This document shows, piece after piece, positions 17,662 to 25,743 of a stretch of DNA of 64,000 nucleotides (position 1 is its first letter; the number at the start of each line of letters is the position of its first letter). The position numbers and the translations under genes are program-made. Where the stretch lies: contig NZ_FREV01000002.1 of the NCBI RefSeq assembly GCF_900143545.1, positions 619,715 to 683,714 on the forward strand, given 5' to 3'. Source of the DNA: Loktanella sp. Alg231-35. Its GTDB lineage: Bacteria; Pseudomonadota; Alphaproteobacteria; Rhodobacterales; Rhodobacteraceae. Under the pieces are notes generated by a model. The model was not told where the DNA came from, ran no database searches, and saw nothing but the letters and a program-made list of their open reading frames with translations.

Positions 17662-18399
17662 TTATTTTGCGCCAAATAACCGATAGTACATCCAGTCCGG
17701 CATGAGCTGCGACAGCCGGAAAACCCAAGAAAACACCATCGGAAAGCTCTTCTTGAAGGTGTCGGTGTTCATATGGTCGAACACCTCTTTCGCCGCATCT
17801 TCGGCTGACATGATAAACGGCATGTTAAAGTCGTTCTTTTCGGTCAATCGCGTCTTGATAAAGCCGGGGTTGATCAACTGCACGTCAATCGGGGATGTCC
17901 GCAAATCCGCCTGCATGGATTCAGCCAAGGACATCATCCCAGCTTTGGAAGAACAGTAGCCAATTGCGCCCGGTAATCCGCGGAAACCCGAAAGCGAACC
18001 GACCAGCACAATGTGACCCGCGTTCTTGGCGATCATATCCTTGATGACCGATCCGACCACACGCGACGCGCCGAGGAAATTCACCTCGCCCATCATGTCG
18101 GCTTTTTCGTTGTCCCATTCCTGGGCCTTCATGGGCCAATAGACGCCAGCCAGATAGACAACGCCGTCAATACCGCCGATTTCCCGCGCCACCGCTTCCA
18201 CTGCAGTGCGGTCGGCGACATCAACAGCCACGTAATTCGCTTTGCCGGGAAGCTCTTCCACCAGCGCTTTCAACCGATCTTCTGACCTAGCTGAGACGAT
18301 GACCTCTGCCCCTGCGCGGCTTAGGCAAAAGGCCACCTCGCGGCCCAACCCTTCGCTTGCGCCCACAAGCCAGTAACGTTTTCCCTGCCAGTTTTTCAC
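17662..18399 (-). CDS. Short-chain dehydrogenase/reductase, last gene of the RpoE-type operon
   Basis: The 245-residue product starts at the GTG at 18399, overlapping the stop of the DUF3833 gene; the longer frame to 18456 runs into that gene. It is a classical SDR: GASEGLGREVAF (about 10-21) binds the cofactor, VVYLAG (about 85-90) holds the NAG-like motif, and the catalytic residues are Ser in VGSLSG and Tyr/Lys in YCSSK. It ends in a hydrophobic WVFRLSQLMPDWMYYRLF tail, which may associate with membrane. The same gene set lies next to rpoE-chrR in Rhodobacter sphaeroides (from memory, RSP_1087 to RSP_1091). The substrate may be a modified lipid, but that is inference. Confidence 0.88.
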   Translation of the reverse strand: MKNWQGKRYWLVGASEGLGREVAFCLSRAGAEVIVSARSEDRLKALVEELPGKANYVAVDVADRTAVEAVAREIGGIDGVVYLAGVYWPMKAQEWDNEKADMMGEVNFLGASRVVGSVIKDMIAKNAGHIVLVGSLSGFRGLPGAIGYCSSKAGMMSLAESMQADLRTSPIDVQLINPGFIKTRLTEKNDFNMPFIMSAEDAAKEVFDHMNTDTFKKSFPMVFSWVFRLSQLMPDWMYYRLFGAK

Positions 18400-18400
18400 A

Positions 18401-18976
18401 TCACTCTCCGGCGTAGGTTTTTTCTTTGGGGCGCATAGTGGCCACCAGTTCAGCAACCTTGATCCCGAATTTGCGGAACTGGCTGCGGTTCATGATGTTG
18501 CCATTGGCCATCAGATACATCCAATCGGTGACGTCCAACGCGTGACCGCCCGCTTCCTTCGTGAGTTTTATACGGTAGTTCAGCAGCACAGCCGATCCGC
18601 TTTGCTGACCTGTGCCTGCACCCACGACATCTGGGGCCTCTGCTTTGATCCGCCCGTCATTGCCAAGGGTCAGGGTCCAGACGCGGTCTTGAACTTGCCC
18701 GCTGTCATAGTGAAACTTTTCCACCATGGTGCAGACATTACCATTCCATGTGGCATCAAAATCAGCGACGAAACGCGACGACACCTTGCCCGTTGGGCCG
18801 TAAATCACACCTTCACATTCCACAGGTCCATTGAACCGATCGCGGATATCAAAGATCGGCCCATCGGCATAGTCGTCGGACCTTTGCGCCCGGAACGACA
18901 CATAGCGTGTCTTGGCAACCACGGCTGCACCCATCAGCGCAACACCAATCATCAGGTATGTCAGAACTGACATCAT
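18401..18976 (-). CDS. DUF3833 family protein
   Basis: The 191-residue product has an N-terminal hydrophobic anchor (LTYLMIGVALMGAAVVA, about 5-21). The soluble part has FNGPVECEGVIYGPTGKVSSRF and the DVTDWMYLMANGNIMNRSQFRKFGIKVAELVATM region typical of DUF3833. A lipocalin-like shape has been suggested for the family, but I cannot confirm it. It is the fourth gene of the divergent RpoE-type operon; its ATG abuts the stop of the MFS gene. Confidence 0.85.
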   Translation of the reverse strand: MMSVLTYLMIGVALMGAAVVAKTRYVSFRAQRSDDYADGPIFDIRDRFNGPVECEGVIYGPTGKVSSRFVADFDATWNGNVCTMVEKFHYDSGQVQDRVWTLTLGNDGRIKAEAPDVVGAGTGQQSGSAVLLNYRIKLTKEAGGHALDVTDWMYLMANGNIMNRSQFRKFGIKVAELVATMRPKEKTYAGE

Positions 18977-20203
18977 CTAATCCTCAAGTTTCGTCACCAG
19001 CAGAAGGCCGATGGCAGCAAGTTTCAAAAGCGACGGCACAAGTGCGTAAAGCATCGTCAGCATCGTAATAGCTTCTCTTGGCAAATCGGTTGCCCCGGCC
19101 TGAAAGCCTGATCGTTCAAGTAGCGGCAGCAAGAGCACCGCGGCGAAGGCAAGCGTGAACTTGTTCACCAAATTCCAAAGCCCGAACCCCTGCCCCCCGT
19201 TGGGCGAGATTACGGCCATGCGTTTGGCGAACATCGCGGGCAAAAGCGTGAGGTCTGCCCCGATGGTCGCTCCACTTAATACGCAGATAACTGCAAAGGG
19301 GATCACATCGCCGGGCGATAAAGTGAGTGTATAGCCAAATGATGCGACGGCGAGGATCATCGCCGCGATCAAAACGGGCTTTGCTCCAAACCGTTTTGCG
19401 AGCGCCGACCAGATTGGCGAAGACACCGCTGCGGCCAGAAAAAACAGGACCAAAAGCGCCCCTTCCCAGCCCACAGCACCCAGTTTGCTTTCCACGTAGA
19501 ACAGAAACAAGGTCGAGGACACCGCGAGAGGGGAGGCATTTACCAAGGCCAGAATAAGCAGTTTGCGCGCTGTATTGTCGTGGATGATTTCGCGGATTTG
19601 CGATGGTTCCTGCGCCACACGGCCTTTCCACTCTGGCCACATAAAGAACGCAGCAAAGAACGTGAGAACGGCAAAGCCGTAGGCGAAGGCTGCAAACGGA
19701 TCGGTGACCACGCCGATCAACACAGTAGGCACAACGGCGGCAATACAGACCCCCAGCAACGCCCCGCTTTCGCGCCAAGCCGCCAGACGCACATGCCCTT
19801 GCGGATCGGTCCCGGCTTTGCTGACGCCTTGGGCATAGAAATTGATGGTCAGAAAGCTGAACGCTGTGAACAGTCCTGTAACGGTGATCCCGAACCACCA
19901 CAGCGGGTCGATAGGGGGAGCAACTGCAAAAAGGCCGATCATCGACAGCGCCATGACAAAAGCGGCCAAAGTGATGGCCATTTTCTTGCCGTCCTGCAGC
20001 CGTTCACTGATCCAGCCAAGAACCGGGTCCTGAATCATGTCGAACAGGCGCATGGCAAACAGCAATGCACCCAATGCCGCCAGACTGACCCCAAAGGTGT
20101 CAGCGTAGTATTTTGGTGCGTAGATATAGATCGGCAATCCGGCCCCAGACAAAACAGCGGCAAATCCGGTATAGGCCGGCAGCCGCTCTGACAGGGCTTT
20201 CAT
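18977..20203 (-). CDS. MFS transporter of the GPH (MFS_2, melibiose-type) family
   Basis: The 408-residue inner-membrane protein has about twelve hydrophobic segments. The start is set at the ATG at 20203, overlapping the DUF1365 stop (ATGA); a longer frame lies inside that gene. The GPH-family motif RLFDMIQDPVLGWISERLQDGKKM (about 55-78) is clear. Members carry sugars or lipids with a cation. In this operon it stands with lipid- or carotenoid-like oxidoreductases of the singlet-oxygen response, so a lipid substrate is a fair guess, not shown. Confidence 0.88.
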   Translation of the reverse strand: MKALSERLPAYTGFAAVLSGAGLPIYIYAPKYYADTFGVSLAALGALLFAMRLFDMIQDPVLGWISERLQDGKKMAITLAAFVMALSMIGLFAVAPPIDPLWWFGITVTGLFTAFSFLTINFYAQGVSKAGTDPQGHVRLAAWRESGALLGVCIAAVVPTVLIGVVTDPFAAFAYGFAVLTFFAAFFMWPEWKGRVAQEPSQIREIIHDNTARKLLILALVNASPLAVSSTLFLFYVESKLGAVGWEGALLVLFFLAAAVSSPIWSALAKRFGAKPVLIAAMILAVASFGYTLTLSPGDVIPFAVICVLSGATIGADLTLLPAMFAKRMAVISPNGGQGFGLWNLVNKFTLAFAAVLLLPLLERSGFQAGATDLPREAITMLTMLYALVPSLLKLAAIGLLLVTKLED

Positions 20204-20958
20204 CGGCTGACCTCCTCCGCCGGTGGTTTGGGTTGCGACCGGAAGGTCGCGCCTTTCCACCATAGTTTGATCGCTTGCCAATGGATCAGCGTGAGAACCC
20301 GCCGAGACCCAAAGGGCCTGCGCAGCGCTGCTTTGATGATAGAGGCGTTGGTGATCGGTCTGCGCGGCCCGGTCAGTGTGGCAATGAGCCCGCCGTTGCC
20401 GCGTGAATAGTCGATCCAGATGCCGATACTGTCGGGCTGGATATCAAAGCGGAACGTGTATCCACCCTCGATCGGCTGGAAAGGGGACACATGCAGCAGC
20501 TTCTGGGCCGAGATCGTTTCATCCTTGGTGATCGCCCGCCCGTCGTCGTGCCGACATAGATAGGAATGGCGGTCGCCAAAGGTATTTGTGACCTCTGCGA
20601 TGACGGTGGTTAGCGCATCATTGGCGGTGTAGCACAGCCAGAAAGAAACAGGGTTGAAGACATGCCCCAAGACGCGTGGCTGGGCCAATAGCTCGATCCG
20701 GGCGGTATCCATTACATCATTAGTCGCCAGCACATTTCGCACCCAAACGGCCCCGTGGCCCTGCTTTGGCGCACCGCCATGATCGCTGTCTTGTAGGGAC
20801 ATCAGATTGCCGCGATTGCGCGAAAACAGGTTGGGTGTCTTTGGCGAAGCCTCTGCATCCATCAGCACGTAGTCGATCGAATAGCGAAAGGCGTTTTTGG
20901 TTGCCCCTCGCCGTCCGTGATAGGTTTCGGCTGCGATATGATGCGCAACGGATATCAC
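20200..20958 (-). CDS. DUF1365 domain-containing protein
   Basis: The 252-residue product is read from the GTG at 20958, which overlaps the stop of the upstream gene (GTGA). The typical N-terminus VISVAHHIAAETYHGRRG... and the NPVSFWLCYTANDALTTVIAEVTNTFGDRHSYL core (about 100-130) identify DUF1365. Members of this family are almost always next to an FAD-dependent amine-oxidase-like protein, as here. The same pair is in the RpoE regulon of R. sphaeroides, where it has been linked to turnover of ChrR and to furan fatty acid formation, as far as I recall. The precise reaction is not known to me. Confidence 0.88.
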   Translation of the reverse strand: MISVAHHIAAETYHGRRGATKNAFRYSIDYVLMDAEASPKTPNLFSRNRGNLMSLQDSDHGGAPKQGHGAVWVRNVLATNDVMDTARIELLAQPRVLGHVFNPVSFWLCYTANDALTTVIAEVTNTFGDRHSYLCRHDDGRAITKDETISAQKLLHVSPFQPIEGGYTFRFDIQPDSIGIWIDYSRGNGGLIATLTGPRRPITNASIIKAALRRPFGSRRVLTLIHWQAIKLWWKGATFRSQPKPPAEEVSR

Positions 20959-22253
20959 TCTGCCGCCAACTCCATATGGTCCAGTGCGTTTAGCGAATGC
21001 ACGACGTCCAGCGCGCTGGACAGGCCGTCCTCGTGAAAGCCGTTCTTCATCCATGCGCCACAGAACCATGTGCGGTTTGATCCGTTGATCGCTGCGGCTG
21101 CTTGTTGGGCGGCAATCGCCTCAAGATCATAGACCGGGTGGCGCAGGGTGACCTCGTCCCAGATCAAGTCTTCCCTGATCGGGCGGTTGGAGTTCAGCGT
21201 GACCATCATATCTTCGCCCGTCAACCAAGGTTGGAGCGAATTCATCCAATACGTCAGGTTGATTTCCGTGTCTGTGTGCTGCGCATCCTCGGAGTAAATC
21301 CAGGATGACCAGACCTGACGGCGTTTTGGCATGATGGAGGTATCGGAATGCAGCACCACCTTATTGGGTTGATAGCGTACCGCACTCAGGATTGAGGTTT
21401 CGGCGGCAGTTGCATCTGACAGCATTGCGAGGGTGTCATCTGAATGGGTGGCAAAGACTACCTCGTCAAAGTGTTCCCATTCGCCACCATGGGCTTTGAT
21501 GTCCGCGCCGATATGGGTCCGGCGCACCGCATTGATTGGCGTGCCAAGACGCATTTCGATCCCGCGCTGGGCCATGTCAGCCTCAAGCCGGGACACGTAA
21601 GCCTGTGACCCACCTTTGACCGTGTACCACTGGTGCTGGCCGGTCGCACCAAGCAGGGCGTGATTGTCGAAGAAGCGCATCATTGCATAGGCGGGAAAAT
21701 CGAGGATCTTTTCCTTTGGTGTTGACCAGATCGCACCCGAGAAAGGCAGCAGATAGTGGTCACGAAAATAATCGCTCAGGTTCAGTTTCTGCAGCAACTC
21801 ACCTATGGTCAGGGTTTCGTCTTGAGCGGCCGCCAACCCATTGGCATTGAATTGCAGAATATCGCGAACCATGCGCAGGAATTTGGGGCTGGCGATGTTG
21901 CTGCGCTGGGCAAAAAGCGCGTTCAGGCTGGCCAACCCATATTCCATCTTGCCACCATGAAATGACGCACCAAAGCTCATATTGCTTTTCACGACCGGCA
22001 CGTCGAGATGATCAAAAAGGCGGGTGAGGTTAGGATAGTTGGCGTAGTTGAAGACGATAAAACCTGTGTCGACGGCCTGATCGTGGTTCTTGCCAGCCAT
22101 ACGGGTGCGGGCATGGCCACCTAGCCGCGGTTCCGCCTCAAACAAAACAACACGATGGTCCTTGGCCAGCGCATGTGCTGCCCCCATCCCCGAAATGCCT
22201 GCCCCAACTACCGCAATTTTTCTGGGCACAGTCGTCCCGGTCTCAAATGGCAT
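20955..22253 (-). CDS. FAD/NAD(P)-binding oxidoreductase (amine-oxidase-like), first gene of the RpoE-type operon
   Basis: The 432-residue product has an N-terminal dinucleotide fold: KIAVVGAGISGMGAAHALA (about 12-30) with a following Glu in LFEAEPRLGGHARTR, which marks FAD binding. The middle contains DTGFIVFNYANYPNL, and the C-terminal region holds the WFCGAWMKNGFHEDGLSSA motif, where the flavin tail binds. The family is annotated as cyclopropane-fatty-acid-linked or amine-oxidase-type oxidoreductase. The gene starts 37 bases after a perfect RpoE-type -10 element, on the strand opposite to the sigma factor. It leads a run of five overlapping genes. Confidence 0.9.
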   Translation of the reverse strand: MPFETGTTVPRKIAVVGAGISGMGAAHALAKDHRVVLFEAEPRLGGHARTRMAGKNHDQAVDTGFIVFNYANYPNLTRLFDHLDVPVVKSNMSFGASFHGGKMEYGLASLNALFAQRSNIASPKFLRMVRDILQFNANGLAAAQDETLTIGELLQKLNLSDYFRDHYLLPFSGAIWSTPKEKILDFPAYAMMRFFDNHALLGATGQHQWYTVKGGSQAYVSRLEADMAQRGIEMRLGTPINAVRRTHIGADIKAHGGEWEHFDEVVFATHSDDTLAMLSDATAAETSILSAVRYQPNKVVLHSDTSIMPKRRQVWSSWIYSEDAQHTDTEINLTYWMNSLQPWLTGEDMMVTLNSNRPIREDLIWDEVTLRHPVYDLEAIAAQQAAAAINGSNRTWFCGAWMKNGFHEDGLSSALDVVHSLNALDHMELAAE

Positions 22254-22289
22254 TCCTGTCGCGCTCCGTCTTTTTCTTGGCGTTCTTTT

Positions 22290-22319
22290 TTCTTACGCGC
22301 CGCGAACTTAGCTGGATCA
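22290..22319 (-). promoter_or_regulatory. RpoE (ECF) promoter of the five-gene operon
   Basis: On the minus strand TGATCC (22319-22314) and TAAGAA (22295-22290) are separated by exactly 18 bases. This matches the consensus I know for the singlet-oxygen sigma factor of Rhodobacter (TGATCC, 18 bp, TAAGA). Transcription should start about seven bases later, near 22283, leaving a leader of about 30 bases before the ATG at 22253. Confidence 0.88.
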
Positions 22320-22340
22320 TAAGAAAATTAACATCCGATG

Positions 22341-22370
22341 TGATCCGTTTGATTTTCTGCCGCGTAGTAA
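22341..22370 (+). promoter_or_regulatory. RpoE (ECF) promoter of rpoE-chrR, autoregulatory
   Basis: TGATCC (22341-22346) and TAGTAA (22365-22370) are separated by exactly 18 bases, the same layout as the divergent promoter. The expected start of transcription, about 22376-22378, falls on the first codons of the sigma-factor frame. Confidence 0.8.
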
Positions 22371-22377
22371 TGACATG

Positions 22378-23031
22378 ATGACGGAAACCAATGCCCTCGC
22401 CAAAGCCAAAGTACCTGCTGCAATTGTGGCCAAGGCTGCTACGGTGGCACAGCAAAATGTAAAGGTGGGGAAACGCAAAGTGACAGCCGATGCGGCAAAC
22501 AAGCGTATGGCCTGGGTTGTTCAGGTCAACGCGATACGTGACAGTCAGGACCGCTCTGCGTTCTCTGAGTTGTTTGCGTATTTCGCGCCGCGGGTGAAGT
22601 CGTTTTTGATGAAGTCGGGGGCCAGCCCGGATCTGGCAGAAGAATGCACACAGGAGGTCATGGCGACCCTTTGGAACAAGGCCCATATGTTCGATCCGGC
22701 CAAGGCGAGTGTATCCACATGGATCTTCACAATCGCCCGAAACCGCAAGATCGACATTCTGCGCAAACAACGCAGGCCGGAACCAGAAGACTTGCCATGG
22801 GGGCCAGAAGCAGAGCCCGATCAGGCCGAAGCGATTGGTCTACAACAAGAAACGGAACAACTGGGCAAGGCTATGGCGGCCCTGCCTGATGAACAAAGGA
22901 AACTGATCGAACGCGCCTACTTTGGCGAGTTGAGCCATAGCGAAATTGCCGCAGAAACTGGCCTGCCGCTTGGTACGATCAAATCGAGGATCAGACTGGC
23001 GCTGGACCGCCTGCGTCACGCAATGAAATGA
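22378..23031 (+). CDS. rpoE: RNA polymerase ECF sigma factor, RpoE of the ChrR type (ECF11)
   Basis: The product of up to 217 residues contains region 2 (AFSELFAYFAPRVKSFLMKSGASPDLAEE..., then STWIFTIARNRKIDILRKQRRPEP) and region 4 (ALPDEQRKLIERAYFGELSHSEIAAETGLPLGTIKSRIRLALDRLR). The cognate ChrR-like anti-sigma gene overlaps it downstream. An Ala/Lys-rich leader of about 44 residues precedes the conserved part. Because the predicted transcription start falls at the ATGs 22375/22378, either the message is leaderless or translation begins at an internal ATG such as 22507, which would give a protein close to the family's usual start. In Rhodobacter this sigma factor drives the singlet-oxygen response. 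Confidence 0.93.
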   Translation: MTETNALAKAKVPAAIVAKAATVAQQNVKVGKRKVTADAANKRMAWVVQVNAIRDSQDRSAFSELFAYFAPRVKSFLMKSGASPDLAEECTQEVMATLWNKAHMFDPAKASVSTWIFTIARNRKIDILRKQRRPEPEDLPWGPEAEPDQAEAIGLQQETEQLGKAMAALPDEQRKLIERAYFGELSHSEIAAETGLPLGTIKSRIRLALDRLRHAMK

Positions 23032-23690
23032 TGAATGATATGAAACAGATCAAACACCACCTGACCGAGCCGCTTTTGATGGGCTATGCCGCTGGCACCT
23101 TGCCAGAGGCGTTTAACCTTGTTGTCGCCACGCACATCACCATGTGTGACACTTGCCGCGCGGCCTTGGCCGAGTACGAAGCCGTCGGGGGCGAGGTCAT
23201 GCTGGATGCAGAGCCGGTTGATATTGCCGAAGATGCGCTGGCCGCGACCCTGGCAAAAATCGATGGTGGTTTAGTGAAAGAAACGCCGCACCCTGCGCGC
23301 AAGGCCGACAGCGTCTTCCCTGGTCCGCTTCAGGACTATGTCTCGGGCGAAATCGACTCGCTCAAATGGCGCAAGGTTGGCGGAGGTGTCAGCCAGTTGG
23401 TATTGAAAACCTCCAAAGACGCCAGCGTGCGCCTGCTGCGTATCCCCGCCGGAACTGCTGTTCCTGATCACGGCCACCGCGGCACGGAACTGACGCTGGT
23501 CTTGCAGGGCGCTTTCACTGACGAAGAAGACCGCTTTGGCACGGGCGACGTCGAAGTGGCGAATGAAGATTTGCACCATAAGCCCGTGGCTGAAAAGGGG
23601 ATGGATTGTATCTGTCTTGCCGCCACGGATGCGCCGTTGCGTTTCAACGGCCTTGTACCCCGGATCGCACAGCGGTTCATCGGAATCTAA
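23028..23690 (+). CDS. chrR: ChrR-type anti-sigma factor (zinc-binding ASD plus cupin)
   Basis: The 220-residue product holds RpoE inactive until singlet oxygen or organic peroxide arrives. The N-terminal zinc anti-sigma domain has His11, His36, Cys40 and Cys43 in THITMCDTC; this spacing matches the zinc ligands of R. sphaeroides ChrR. The C-terminal cupin has the metal motif DHGHRGTELTLVLQGAF and a later His in NEDLHHKPV. The start overlaps the sigma-factor stop (ATGATGAATG), so they are co-translated. All ligands appear intact, so this should be a fully responsive ChrR. Confidence 0.94.
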   Translation: MMNDMKQIKHHLTEPLLMGYAAGTLPEAFNLVVATHITMCDTCRAALAEYEAVGGEVMLDAEPVDIAEDALAATLAKIDGGLVKETPHPARKADSVFPGPLQDYVSGEIDSLKWRKVGGGVSQLVLKTSKDASVRLLRIPAGTAVPDHGHRGTELTLVLQGAFTDEEDRFGTGDVEVANEDLHHKPVAEKGMDCICLAATDAPLRFNGLVPRIAQRFIGI

Positions 23691-23718
23691 ACCACGTCGT
23701 TCCCAAGCCCACTCAATA

Positions 23719-23744
23719 TGCCTCGGCGAAAGCCGGGGCATTTT
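23719..23744 (+). terminator. Rho-independent terminator of rpoE-chrR
   Basis: TGCCTCGGC pairs with GCCGGGGCA over a GAAA loop (one G-T pair), followed by TTTTC. It lies 28 bases after the chrR stop. Confidence 0.85.
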
Positions 23745-24503
23745 CTATGCCGAATGATAGGTCTCAGTGTTCCCATCCACAGCGATCACCTGTCCAGAGA
23801 TGAACTTTGCACCGTCCGAGGACAGATAGACGCAGAGATCGGCGATCTCTTGGGGTTCAGCAAAGCGGCGCAAGGAAGAGCCTGAAGCATAGTCTGTGTA
23901 GACGTCATCTGCCGTCACACCCCGCGCGCCTGCTTCGGCCGAGAGGACACGATCAATTCGCGCGCCTTTCACAGCACCGGGGCAAATGGCGTTACAGCGA
24001 ATGCCATGTGGGCCAAGCTCTGTTGCGATGGTTTTGGTAAAACCGATCACCGCCCATTTTGCGGCGGCATAGGGCGCACGAAAGGGCACACCGAACAGAC
24101 CGGACGTGGAAGAGATGTTGGTAATTACGCCCGCCCGCTGCCGTTTCATCACCGGCGCTATCGCGCGGCATGCAATCATCTGCGCATCAAGGTTCACCGC
24201 CAGACAGCCTTTCCATTGCGCAAGATCAAGGTCTTCGATTTGACCAGCCTGCCCGGCAATACCTGCGTTATTAATTAGCACGTCACACCCGCCCATGGCA
24301 TCCATGCTGGCGTGCAGCCATGCATCCAAGGCGGTCTCATCGGTGACGTCAACGCAAGCGCCTTTGATCGTGTCATCAAGTGCAGCAATGGCTGCCGCAT
24401 CCTGATCGCAGACACACACGGTCGCGCCCTGAGCAGCATAACCTGCTGCAATCACGCGCCCGATCCCCCCCGCACCGGCTGTGATCAAGACGCGTTTTGA
24501 CAT
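23745..24503 (-). CDS. SDR family oxidoreductase
   Basis: The 252-residue NAD(P)-dependent dehydrogenase has the cofactor loop TAGAGGIGRVIAAGY (about 8-22), Asp63-type CVDVTDE, NNAGIAG (about 81-87), and the catalytic Ser-Tyr-Lys in ISSTSG and YAAAK. Length is standard. The C-terminal motif SSDGAKFISGQVIAVDGN is typical of the FabG-like group. The substrate is not given by the sequence. It lies five bases downstream of rmuC on the same strand and may be in an operon with mutL-rmuC. Its end nearly touches the rpoE-chrR terminator. Confidence 0.9.
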   Translation of the reverse strand: MSKRVLITAGAGGIGRVIAAGYAAQGATVCVCDQDAAAIAALDDTIKGACVDVTDETALDAWLHASMDAMGGCDVLINNAGIAGQAGQIEDLDLAQWKGCLAVNLDAQMIACRAIAPVMKRQRAGVITNISSTSGLFGVPFRAPYAAAKWAVIGFTKTIATELGPHGIRCNAICPGAVKGARIDRVLSAEAGARGVTADDVYTDYASGSSLRRFAEPQEIADLCVYLSSDGAKFISGQVIAVDGNTETYHSA

Positions 24504-24507
24504 AGGA

Positions 24508-25743
24508 CTACTCTTTCGGTGGTATCAGCGGTGTGGCGCCATCAACATCTGGCGATAATTCTTCAAAGTCAAAGTTATCCAGACGGTCGGCCCGTTTGCC
24601 TGCACGGGTTGCGGCAGTCAACACGCCAGATACGTCATCGCCCGCCTGACGCAGGTGTGTTTCCAGCTTACCGGCCCTTTCGCCAATGATCTCCACATCG
24701 CGGTGCAGCATGCGTAGCGCTTTGCGAATCTCGCCCGCCTGTTCGCGCATGCGCGCGTCCTTCAAAATGGCGCGCATGGTGTTCAGCGTCGCCATGCAGG
24801 TCGTGGGCGAGACGATCCAAACGCGCGCGCTGAACCCTTCGCGCACGATATGCGGCAGCTTGCTGTGCAGCTCTGCGTAAACCGCTTCTGAGGGCAAGAA
24901 CATCAATGCCCCATCTGCGGTCTCGCCCTCAATCAGGTAACTTTCCGAGATTTTCTTAATGTGCGCCTTGATGGCTTGACCAAAAGCGGTCAGCGCGCGG
25001 TCGCGATCAATCTTGGTTTCAGCGGCCATCAACGCTTCGTAAGCTTCCAACGGGAACTTGGCGTCGATGACGATCGGGCCGGGCGGGTTGGGCAAATGTA
25101 TCAGGCAGTCAGGCCGGCTATTGTTCGAAAGAGTTGCTTGCCAAGTGTAGCTTTCGGCTGGCAGTGCTTTTGACACGATGTCCTGCAGTTGGATTTCTCC
25201 GAAAGCACCGCGTGTTTGCTTGTTCGACAGAATATCCTGCAAGGACAGCACGTCGCCCGAGAGTTTTTCGATATTCGTCTGCGCCTTGTCGATGGTCGCC
25301 AGCCGTTCCTGCAATTCCGTCAGGCTTTTGGTGGTCTTCTCAGACGATCCGGCCAGTGTGTCTTTCATCCGCTCTTGCATGTCCGACAAGGATCGCGCGG
25401 ATTTCACCGCATTGTCCGCTAAACGCTCGGCCATCTGCGCCTGCACCTCTGCCAGCCGCGTTTCCATCGTTTGTACGACTTTTACCTGCGCATTGGCCTG
25501 TGCATCGCTGACGGTCTGGATATTGCCCGCCAGTTGGTGTTGACCGTGACCCAAGGCATGCACATCCTGCGTCAGGCGACCGACCTGTGAGGCGACAAAT
25601 TGCACCGCTTCCGTCGATTTTCCTGCCCGCCGTACCGTAACGATCAGCAGGATCACGACCAAAAGCGCGATTAGCCCGGCTATCATGATCCCCAATGTCA
25701 GGGGATCCGACAGATCAAATGTCATCTCGCCGATCTGGATCAT
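24508..25743 (-). CDS. rmuC: DNA recombination protein RmuC
   Basis: The 411-residue product has an N-terminal transmembrane segment (LTLGIMIAGLIALLVVILLIVTV, about 15-37). A long coiled-coil region follows (about 50-165, with MQERMKDTL and TELQERLATI heptads). The RmuC nuclease-like domain then runs from about 170 (RGAFGEIQLQDIVSKALP), with VIDAKFPLEAYEAL (about 225-238) and MFLPSEAVYAEL (about 281-292). It limits DNA inversions and has been linked to anti-phage or repair functions. The start overlaps the mutL stop (ATGA), so the two repair-related genes are translated together. Confidence 0.95.
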   Translation of the reverse strand: MIQIGEMTFDLSDPLTLGIMIAGLIALLVVILLIVTVRRAGKSTEAVQFVASQVGRLTQDVHALGHGQHQLAGNIQTVSDAQANAQVKVVQTMETRLAEVQAQMAERLADNAVKSARSLSDMQERMKDTLAGSSEKTTKSLTELQERLATIDKAQTNIEKLSGDVLSLQDILSNKQTRGAFGEIQLQDIVSKALPAESYTWQATLSNNSRPDCLIHLPNPPGPIVIDAKFPLEAYEALMAAETKIDRDRALTAFGQAIKAHIKKISESYLIEGETADGALMFLPSEAVYAELHSKLPHIVREGFSARVWIVSPTTCMATLNTMRAILKDARMREQAGEIRKALRMLHRDVEIIGERAGKLETHLRQAGDDVSGVLTAATRAGKRADRLDNFDFEELSPDVDGATPLIPPKE

